A DNA stretch of 27,831 nt from a virus, in the IMG/VR virus record IMGVR_UViG_3300017967_008125, positions 1 through 27,831 of that record; one strand, given 5' to 3'. The notes under the pieces were generated by a model, which searched no databases, had not been told where the DNA came from, and saw nothing but the letters and a program-made list of their open reading frames with translations. Shown here in pieces: positions 14,543-20,925 of this stretch. The first letter of the stretch is position 1. Every line of letters starts with the position of its first letter. The position numbers were made by a program, and so were the translations under genes.

Positions 14543-16423
14543 ATGAAGCACGTTTCTCCATATTTAGAAATGCCTAATCACGATAGATTAGGATTATACA
14601 TAAACGAAAGCATATCAGGTCTTGAACATGTTATCAATAAAGTTTTAAGCCCAGAATCCTTCAAAGAGGAAGCAGAATTCTTGAATAAAGTTGAGTCTAT
14701 GATCCCAGAGGATCTACAATTTCAACTTCATTTGAACATGATATTTGATGAATCTAAAAAGTCTCTATCTAGATATAATAGATCGATTTCAAATGGAGCA
14801 AATTCACTAATTGAAAGCGCTTCTTCTTTTCTATCAAAGGATCAAATGGATACTATTAAAGATGCATTTGAAAGAATGTCAAAAAGCTTTAGAGAATCTA
14901 GAACTAGTGATCCTATCTTTGAGCAAGCTACATTGAATATGCCAACATCTTCAGCTGATATAGCTGGGAGTATGGGAGACGATTTTAATGATGTTATGCA
15001 AAACATCGAGAGTCCAGATGATATACCAAGCGATTTAACTAATTCAGAAGGTGGAATATGGAGCCTTTTAAAGAGCTTATGGAACGGTCTAACTGAAGGT
15101 GGAAGCCCAATCGGAATCTTTCAATTTATATTAGATATAGTAGGTTTAGTCGGTGATTTCTTTGGACCAGTAGGTCTAATAGCAGACGTTATAAACGGAT
15201 TGATATATCTATATAGAGGAAAGTACGTTCTAGCTGGAATATCATTCATAGCTGCTATGATTCCTCTTGGAGGAAATGTTCTAAAAGGATTCTTACAAAC
15301 TAGCAAATCTGCTAAGCCTTTTATGAAAGCCGGCGAATTATATCTAGGAGGAGCTGGAAAAGCAGGTGCTAAAGTATCTGATGAAGCTGCGCAGGTAATT
15401 GCAGCAGCGGCCCCAGAGTCAGCTAAAGCATTAGAATACATTTCTAAAACTGGAAAAAAAGCTATGAGCGGACTATCAGGTTTCATTGGCAAGTTTTTTA
15501 GTGGTTTCCTAGCTAAATTAGTAGGATGGATTCCATTTATTGGAAAACCGCTAAAGGCGTTCTTTGAAGGAGTAGCAAATACGATTGCTTCATTCTCATC
15601 TAAAATGACTAAGTTTGCTGATGATATACCACAAATATTGAAGAAGGCTGATTTAATCAACATGAATAAATTCTTTAAGGCGGCCGGAAAAGAAGGAAGC
15701 GAGATAGTTGTGAAAGGAGGAGACTTAGTCGTAACTTCAGCTAAAGGTAAATCCTTCCAGATTCCAGCTCAGTTCTTAAAGGGAACTGATTTCATGGTTC
15801 AAAGATACGGTAAAGGAGCAGGTAAAGAGCTTCAAAAGCTTTTGAGGAAGACTGAGATGAATTCCCTTGACTTTTATAAATCCTTATCTGATGGTCTTAA
15901 ATTCTCGAGCAGGGCATATGGCAAGCCGGGCTGGATAAAGGCTGGAAATAGGGTACTTGCATCAATTCAATTCGGTAAAAAAGTTCCGCTATTCATCGGA
16001 AAAGAAGTATATAAGTGGATCACAGACGCAAAATCTTACCTAACCGATAGCGAATATGAAGCTTGGGGAAATGCCGCAATTCATGATATGATTCAAGGCA
16101 GAATAGATAAAGCACTTGAGGAAAATCCAGATGCGGTTTATGATGTTCCTTACTTAGATTCTGAAGACAATGAGGCTCGGGACGTTTTAAGAGAATATCA
16201 GCAGACTCAAGCGGATCTATTCAATTTACCAAATATCGGTGTAGTAGGATATTACGCACGTGGAGAAAAAGATAAAGTACCTGCTGAGGTAAATAAGTTC
16301 TATCAGGACTTATATCAGGGAGATACCAAACAACTAGATGCTATGAACAATATGTTTAAGCCGTTTGAGTCAGACTCTTCAAGTATGAGATACATTACCC
16401 CATACTCTCAATTTATTTCTTAA
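14543..16423 (+). CDS. Probable internal/ejected virion protein with hydrophobic pre-toxin-like core
   Basis: The protein has 626 residues and is transcribed alone behind a late promoter. The N-terminus ends in I20-N21-E22 followed by Ser, a fit to the T4 prohead-protease site. Residues 23-180 are helical and charged. Residues about 187-255 are hydrophobic and Gly-rich (LIADVINGLIYLYRGKYVLA ... MIPLGGNVLKG), very like the pre-toxin segments before the toxin domain of bacterial polymorphic toxins. More Ala/Gly-rich amphipathic helices run to about 370 (IGKFFSGFLAKLVGWIPFIG). The C-terminus is mixed and acidic. I infer a protein packaged in the head and ejected into the host, perhaps crossing or inserting in the membrane. 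No catalytic motif is recognised. Its 3' end overlaps a convergent gene by 11 bases. Confidence 0.65.
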   Translation: MKHVSPYLEMPNHDRLGLYINESISGLEHVINKVLSPESFKEEAEFLNKVESMIPEDLQFQLHLNMIFDESKKSLSRYNRSISNGANSLIESASSFLSKDQMDTIKDAFERMSKSFRESRTSDPIFEQATLNMPTSSADIAGSMGDDFNDVMQNIESPDDIPSDLTNSEGGIWSLLKSLWNGLTEGGSPIGIFQFILDIVGLVGDFFGPVGLIADVINGLIYLYRGKYVLAGISFIAAMIPLGGNVLKGFLQTSKSAKPFMKAGELYLGGAGKAGAKVSDEAAQVIAAAAPESAKALEYISKTGKKAMSGLSGFIGKFFSGFLAKLVGWIPFIGKPLKAFFEGVANTIASFSSKMTKFADDIPQILKKADLINMNKFFKAAGKEGSEIVVKGGDLVVTSAKGKSFQIPAQFLKGTDFMVQRYGKGAGKELQKLLRKTEMNSLDFYKSLSDGLKFSSRAYGKPGWIKAGNRVLASIQFGKKVPLFIGKEVYKWITDAKSYLTDSEYEAWGNAAIHDMIQGRIDKALEENPDAVYDVPYLDSEDNEARDVLREYQQTQADLFNLPNIGVVGYYARGEKDKVPAEVNKFYQDLYQGDTKQLDAMNNMFKPFESDSSSMRYITPYSQFIS

Positions 16424-16622
16424 GATATTCTTCGAGTTCTTGCTTACTTGGATAAGCAAGAAATGCTCCACAATCGGAGCATTCCCACTTTATTTCCTGC
16501 TTTTTCTGCTTTAGAATCTTATTAGGATGAGAGCAATCAGACTGAATTTGATTAATTTCCTCTTCAATCCTATTCTTCTCAGAATTTAATTGATTAATTC
16601 TAGATTTATGAGAATCTTCCAT
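16413..16622 (-). CDS. Small zinc-ribbon protein
   Basis: The protein has 69 residues. A coiled coil spans about 8-28, followed by C30-S-H32 and C48-S-D-C51, a spacing that suits a single zinc site. ECSDCGAFLAYPS is the second knuckle. Many large phages carry short proteins of this kind with unknown roles. It is the last gene of the minus-strand operon, 32 bases after the preceding stop, and its end overlaps the convergent gene by 11 bases. I see no terminator between the two transcription units. Confidence 0.7.
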   Translation of the reverse strand: MEDSHKSRINQLNSEKNRIEEEINQIQSDCSHPNKILKQKKQEIKWECSDCGAFLAYPSKQELEEYLKK

Positions 16623-16654
16623 AGTTCTAGATTTAAATTTAATCGAAGATTCGA

Positions 16655-18220
16655 TTATGCTTTAATCTTACCTAAGATATTCTGAACTGGACCAACATAT
16701 GCTCCTTCTCCAGTACAAGCTGACCAGTATGCTTTAGCAAACATTCCAAGATCTCCTCCAAGTTCGTCATCAATTACTGCGTAAACACTCATTTGAGGAT
16801 CTATTTTGGAATATGCTTGAGCAACATCCTTAGCTCCTTTAGGAGTTAGCGCTGTTACAATTAGTGCAAGAGCTAATTCTTCTTGATCAGTAGTATTTCC
16901 CCAGATTCCAGTACCTTTCTTCAAGTTTAAGATCATTTCGGCTAAACCTTCTGCACTTTGACCTTCTAGACTTCCCATAAAGGCGTTTGGATCTGCTGCA
17001 AGAGTATCATACCATCCCATTACTTCGGCTGAGGTTCCAACCCATCCTGGTCCTTCTGCACCTTGATCTACTGCCCCAGAACTAACAGCGTCTGCTGTTT
17101 TCTTAGTTGCTAAAGCTACTCCAGCTGTTGTTGCGTTAATTTTAGCAGCATTTAATATCTTGTTAGCTAAACCTGGATCTACGCTAATTAAGAAATCAGC
17201 GTGACTTGCTTTAAATATTTGATTAGATGCTCCTTGCATCTGAACTCCATCCTCAGCAATATCAAGTACTTTAACTGTAGAAACTTTACCAGCATTCTTT
17301 CCAGTTCTGGTTACATATTGAATATTTTCTCCTTTTTGGATTGCTTTACCTAAATATGTAGCTCTAGTTGAACCTGCAAGTTTGCTCCATCCTGGAATTC
17401 TAGAAAGAACTCCAGAAGTTCCTTTGAGTACTTTGCTACCTGCTTTAACAACTCCTGCTCCTACTCTAGTAGATTTAGCTGCTACACTTGCTCCCTTAAG
17501 AGCTCCTCTAAGTGCTGTTCCTCCTCCGAACGTTGCCACTGTTAAAACAACATCAGCTAATATTGTAGGAAGATTAAGACCTCTAGTTACTGATGATGAT
17601 ACTGGTTGTCTAAATGTTGCAAGAGCAGCTGTTTCAGCTCTTCCAGAAAATTCAGTTTCTAGGAAATCAACCATGTTTCCATATTTGCGATTAAAGGCCG
17701 AGGCTAATTTATCGTAGTATAACTTAGGATCAGCATTTCTTTCTGCTGCAATTGCTGCCATAGCTCCTGCAACAGCAACTACTGTTTCCTCATCAGTTCC
17801 AGCATCGCCTGGATCTCCGATTCCGATCAAGGATCCTAGGTAATTTCCAACGTAACCAATAACTCCTCCCTCATTGCCCGCTTGATACAATAAAGTTGCA
17901 GCAGTATCGAAATCAATACCTCCGAACAATACCTCATCGTTAACAATCCACATTGTGTACTTAGGATCTCTAGCATCTCCGGGCTCAAGTCTAACGTATA
18001 GCCTATCCTTAGCCTGAATTCCATAAGTGGCATTTTCTAGATTTATCTCATAGTCTTCTCCCTGCTCTAGGGTTGGAAATACTGTGGTTAAATACTCAAC
18101 TAGACCATCGTCCTCCAGATATTGTTTTAATCTAGGATCAGCGTCAGCCGAAAGAACTGCGCTCTGTTCAACGATGCTAGTTCCGTAATTCTTATAAATG
18201 TTATTTAAATTATAGATCAT
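16655..18220 (-). CDS. Large late protein with hydrophobic core and annexin-like C-terminal repeat
   Basis: The protein has 521 residues. The N-terminal 130 are mixed. A Gly/Ala-rich hydrophobic stretch spans about 214-270 (LPTILADVVLTVATFGGGTA), similar in character to the core of the 14543-16423 protein. A beta segment follows (300-345). Residues about 436-503 (GIWGNTTDQEELALALIVTA ... AYSKIDPQMSVYAVIDDELG) read like an annexin-type repeat: short Gly turn, TDQEEL helix, then an AYSK ... DDELGGDL helix pair. I infer a virion protein that meets or enters a membrane. It is the second gene of the minus-strand late operon, 15 bases after the gene before it. No enzyme motif is seen. Confidence 0.65.
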   Translation of the reverse strand: MIYNLNNIYKNYGTSIVEQSAVLSADADPRLKQYLEDDGLVEYLTTVFPTLEQGEDYEINLENATYGIQAKDRLYVRLEPGDARDPKYTMWIVNDEVLFGGIDFDTAATLLYQAGNEGGVIGYVGNYLGSLIGIGDPGDAGTDEETVVAVAGAMAAIAAERNADPKLYYDKLASAFNRKYGNMVDFLETEFSGRAETAALATFRQPVSSSVTRGLNLPTILADVVLTVATFGGGTALRGALKGASVAAKSTRVGAGVVKAGSKVLKGTSGVLSRIPGWSKLAGSTRATYLGKAIQKGENIQYVTRTGKNAGKVSTVKVLDIAEDGVQMQGASNQIFKASHADFLISVDPGLANKILNAAKINATTAGVALATKKTADAVSSGAVDQGAEGPGWVGTSAEVMGWYDTLAADPNAFMGSLEGQSAEGLAEMILNLKKGTGIWGNTTDQEELALALIVTALTPKGAKDVAQAYSKIDPQMSVYAVIDDELGGDLGMFAKAYWSACTGEGAYVGPVQNILGKIKA

Positions 18221-18235
18221 ATCTGTTTTCTTTTT

Positions 18236-19336
18236 TTAGAATGTTCTTTGTTGGTATATATCAACTGCCGTTGGTCCAAGATCTGAAACTGCTCCGTCTC
18301 CAAGATCTGCAGGTTCTGGTTCAGGTGAACTTGCTTCAGGGAATATTCTTTCTCCACTGGTGTAATACAACATTTTTCTAATGTTTTCGGCAGTGAGCTC
18401 TGAATCTCCCCACTCATCTTCATATTCCTTAATTATTCTGTCTCTAAATTCAGAATCTTTGAAGATCTTAGTAAAGAAATCCTTATCAATTCTGTTCATT
18501 ATTTCCTGATCAGAATATAGAGGCATCGCTGCTTCACTCCATCCTTCAACCCATCCGGCAGATCCTTCATCTTCATCAGTAATCCACATAACTTTTGGAT
18601 CCTGCCAAGATACTACTCCGTTTGGTTTGTTGTCTTCTATTGCTCTTGCATCTATTGCACCATCTTCCGTGAACTCCATTAGATATAGCTTCTGATTAGT
18701 TCTCATGGTATATCTAAACTTCTTACCTACTAAAGTTTGAGTTTCTTCAGTTCCTTCAGCGTCTCCAGTTGAAAGATCGTCCTGTAAAATGTTTGCACCC
18801 TCATCGGTGTCATCAACTGCAACCGTTTGCTGGTTATCTTGAACTACATCTTGTATAATAGGTGAAGATTCTGCTCCACTGGTCGCAACGTTAGTATTTA
18901 CGAATTTAGCGCCTGCTGGAATATTAGGAAAATCAGCTCGGTTAACAATAGTTAGCTGTATCTTTTCCCTTCCGTTCTTTGCAGGTCCCTCGTCTTCCCT
19001 AGTTTGTGTGTCTTTTAAAACAGTATATATGAAAAAGTGATTCTTAAACCACTCGTCATTAATTGATTTAGTTGCACCTGGGATAGAGTTTAATATAGCA
19101 AGTTGGCTATTCATAAACTCGGTTAGAATGCTAGCTCCTTGTGCTGTAATATTTCCAGCAGCATCAACAATACTTAACATCTTAACTAATCTAATTAAGA
19201 TCTTATTGTCGTTTTGAACCTTGAATGCGATTTTTTGTCTTTTACCTGATTGAGGGTCTTTGATTACTTGTTTTCCTCTAGCTTTTGCACCAAAGGCCTC
19301 ATTCATAGAATTCCATGTACTATATGAGTTTCCCAT
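18236..19336 (-). CDS. Late protein with capsid-targeting-like N-terminus, unknown function
   Basis: I chose the ATG at 19336 (366 residues). An ATG at 19345 (369 residues) is in frame but would leave almost no leader after the promoter. The N-terminus MGNSYSTWNSMNEAFGAK contains M-N-E followed by Ala, close to the T4 prohead protease rule, and recalls the aromatic-spaced capsid-targeting peptide. Residues 25-145 are helical and basic. The centre (about 165-200) is acidic and probably disordered. Then comes a beta-rich part with MWITDEDEGSAGWVEGWSEA, and a helical acidic end. It is first in a three-gene minus-strand operon with two other large late proteins. Family unknown. Confidence 0.68.
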   Translation of the reverse strand: MGNSYSTWNSMNEAFGAKARGKQVIKDPQSGKRQKIAFKVQNDNKILIRLVKMLSIVDAAGNITAQGASILTEFMNSQLAILNSIPGATKSINDEWFKNHFFIYTVLKDTQTREDEGPAKNGREKIQLTIVNRADFPNIPAGAKFVNTNVATSGAESSPIIQDVVQDNQQTVAVDDTDEGANILQDDLSTGDAEGTEETQTLVGKKFRYTMRTNQKLYLMEFTEDGAIDARAIEDNKPNGVVSWQDPKVMWITDEDEGSAGWVEGWSEAAMPLYSDQEIMNRIDKDFFTKIFKDSEFRDRIIKEYEDEWGDSELTAENIRKMLYYTSGERIFPEASSPEPEPADLGDGAVSDLGPTAVDIYQQRTF

Positions 19337-19345
19337 CTTAGTCAT

Positions 19346-19361
19346 TTTATTTTATTTATTC
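19346..19361 (-). promoter_or_regulatory. Late promoter on the minus strand
   Basis: On the minus strand this reads GAATAAATAAAATAAA, matching the variant at 10868. It lies back to back with the plus-strand copy at 19365, making a divergent late promoter pair. It drives the three minus-strand genes. Confidence 0.65.
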
Positions 19362-19364
19362 GAC

Positions 19365-19380
19365 GATAAATAATAAAAAG
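19365..19380 (+). promoter_or_regulatory. T4-like late promoter, divergent partner
   Basis: GATAAATAATAAAAAG, 13 bases before the GTG at 19394 but only one base before a TTG at 19382. The spacing argues for the GTG start. Confidence 0.75.
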
Positions 19381-19393
19381 GTTGAAAATTCAA

Positions 19394-20257
19394 GTGAATA
19401 TAAAGAGCTTTACTGAATTTGAGAAGCATAACTCTAAGGATCTATCATCGTATTTAGGACAGGTTGGAATTGCTACTTTTAGCAAGAAAGATCACCCATA
19501 CTATTCCATAATATCTGAACAGAGCTCGCTTATAGAGAATCAATATGACTTCCCGATAATTCTAGATTCAGGATTTAATGTTAGTATCCAAGCGATCAAC
19601 GAAAATAGTTCAATTGTGTACAACTCTGTGAATTCTCCAGATAAGTATCAAATGCTGGAAGGACTCAAGGATTCTAAATATTCTCCAAGGATTGTTAGGA
19701 ATATAAGAGATCTTAAGAAAGGATTCAGATTTCCAGTAATTGCTAGTAACGATCATACTACTGACGACTATAAAACTATAGGCAAGCTTAGAAATTCAGG
19801 AGTAAATTATTCTAAATTCGTTGAAAATCCGGTTCCTAAGACCCGATTTAAACTATTATCTTTCAAAGGAGAACCGATTAGCATTGTAGAAAGAATAAAC
19901 AAGTTTGAAGCAGATGTCGATCTCAACCATTTTGATTATATCAAGGAATCCAAGGAAATTTGCAAGAATGTAAATGAAAAATTTGGATTAGATATATGTA
20001 ATATCGAGATAATAGAATCAGTAAAAGGAGATCTTCTTATTAGATCTATTAATACCGATATGAATTTAAACCCTTTACAGGAGTCTATTATATATGAGAA
20101 GATTTACGAAGACTTCTACGAATGCAGACTCCCTAACTTTGTTAAAGATCACATATTTGAGAAAAGCGTTGATCCCTATAAAAAAAGAATGGAATTAGAC
20201 CTAAAATTAATTAAATCCAAACATGCTTTGGATTACTCTAAATTAAAGAGACAATGA
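19394..20257 (+). CDS. ATP-grasp fold protein, RimK-like and possibly degenerate
   Basis: From the GTG at 19394 it has 287 residues; a TTG at 19382 would add four. RimK-type ligases join amino acids to a target, and E. coli RimK modifies ribosomal protein bS6. Three blocks read in RimK order: SPDKYQMLEGLKDSKYSPRI (like ARDKLRSMQLLARQGIDLP); FVENPVPKTRFKLLSFKGE with ISIVERI (like YIKEAQGCDIRCLVVGDE with VAAIERR); and KFGLDICNIEIIES with LLIRSINTDMNLNP (like ALDVAGVDIL with LVMEVNASPGLEG). The Gly-rich ATP loop is poor (SNDHTTDDYKTIG), and the final metal-binding Glu is replaced by Ser (RSIN for MEVN), so activity is uncertain. It overlaps the bS21 gene by 4 bases (ATGA), which makes a ribosome-related role attractive but unproven. 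Confidence 0.6.
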   Translation: MNIKSFTEFEKHNSKDLSSYLGQVGIATFSKKDHPYYSIISEQSSLIENQYDFPIILDSGFNVSIQAINENSSIVYNSVNSPDKYQMLEGLKDSKYSPRIVRNIRDLKKGFRFPVIASNDHTTDDYKTIGKLRNSGVNYSKFVENPVPKTRFKLLSFKGEPISIVERINKFEADVDLNHFDYIKESKEICKNVNEKFGLDICNIEIIESVKGDLLIRSINTDMNLNPLQESIIYEKIYEDFYECRLPNFVKDHIFEKSVDPYKKRMELDLKLIKSKHALDYSKLKRQ

Positions 20258-20433
20258 TAATTATATCGAATATAAAGAGAATAGAATATGCCTTAAAGGA
20301 ATATCGAAGAAAGGTTAATTCAACTAAATTGTTAGATGAAGTAAAATCTAGAAGGGAATACAAGAAAAAATCTCAAAAGCGAAGGGAACAAATGAAAAAG
20401 GCAAAATATAAAAGCTCTAGAGGATGGGAATAA
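20254..20433 (+). CDS. rpsU: Phage-encoded ribosomal protein bS21
   Basis: This short gene codes for 59 residues, starting at ATG 20254 in an ATGA overlap with the ATP-grasp gene and ending TAA at 20433. The protein is strongly basic. It shows the bS21 pattern: MIII strand, then IEYALKEYRRKVNSTKLLDE (compare E. coli [20 protein letters not shown]), then VKSRREYKKKSQKRREQMKK (compare [20 protein letters not shown]). Length fits Bacteroidota bS21 (about 60-65 residues). bS21 sits by the anti-Shine-Dalgarno end of 16S rRNA, and in Bacteroidota it helps mask that sequence. A phage copy could enter host ribosomes and favour late phage messages. It has no clear Shine-Dalgarno site of its own. Confidence 0.88.
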   Translation: MIIISNIKRIEYALKEYRRKVNSTKLLDEVKSRREYKKKSQKRREQMKKAKYKSSRGWE

Positions 20434-20912
20434 TGAATTTTAACGATTTCATCAATGAATCTTGGGAGGATATAGATTACTCAGCAAACAAGAACGCGGC
20501 TGGAGTTGCGATTGTTTGGCAAGATTCAGTGTTATTAGTTCATCCAACTAATGCTAGTTGGAAAAAGAACTCGTATGGTATACCCAAGGGAGGAATCGAG
20601 CCAGGAGAAGATCCTATGAGTGCCGCGATTAGAGAGTTATATGAAGAAACTGGAATTAGGATAGATTCAAGTAAGCTTGATCCAGAACCTTATGTTGCTA
20701 ATAATTATAATCAGTCTGGAAAATTGAAATGGCAGCTAGTATATTTTGTGATGAAAATAGAAGATCCTTCGGAAGTAGGAATCGAAGGTACTAAGATACC
20801 TAAGAATCAGCTTCAGCTAGAGGAAATAGATTGGGCCGGCTTTGTACCTATTAAGAGTGCTTATCCAAAAATGCATAGATCTCAACTAATTATATTAGAT
20901 AGATTAAGATAA
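20433..20912 (+). CDS. Nudix hydrolase with capsid-targeting-like N-terminus
   Basis: From the ATG at 20433 (sharing its A with the bS21 stop) it has 159 residues; an ATG at 20424 would add three. The Nudix box is perfect, GX5EX7REUXEEXGU at residues 53-75: Gly53, Glu59, Arg67-Glu68, Glu71-Glu72, Gly74. These Glu residues bind the metal that drives cleavage of a nucleoside diphosphate linked to another group. The flanking strands (GVAIVWQDSVLLVHP; LQLEEIDWAGFVP) complete the fold. The substrate cannot be told; MutT-like, ADP-ribose, Ap4A or mRNA-cap types are possible. The start MNFNDFINES closely mirrors the T4 capsid-targeting peptide MKTYQEFIAE, with I7-N8-E9 as protease site, suggesting that the enzyme may be packaged and delivered on infection. 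Confidence 0.9.
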   Translation: MNFNDFINESWEDIDYSANKNAAGVAIVWQDSVLLVHPTNASWKKNSYGIPKGGIEPGEDPMSAAIRELYEETGIRIDSSKLDPEPYVANNYNQSGKLKWQLVYFVMKIEDPSEVGIEGTKIPKNQLQLEEIDWAGFVPIKSAYPKMHRSQLIILDRLR

Positions 20913-20917
20913 ATAAT
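20908..20917 (+). promoter_or_regulatory. Late promoter core
   Basis: GATAAATAAT overlaps the end of the Nudix gene (TAA at 20910-20912 is not disturbed) and lies 8 bases before the ATG at 20926. The A-run after the core is missing. An ATG at 20919 closes after six codons and is not a gene. Confidence 0.55.
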
Positions 20918-20925
20918 CATGTCAG

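Noticed and set aside
15121-15663. Open frame of 180 codons on the minus strand
   Set aside because: It is antisense to the Gly/Ala-rich hydrophobic core of the 14543 gene. Its own product has no family pattern and it lacks a promoter.
17382-17717. Open frame of 111 codons on the plus strand
   Set aside because: It is antisense to the Ala/Gly-rich part of the 521-residue minus-strand gene, and its Pro/Ala/Leu-rich product looks like a shadow.
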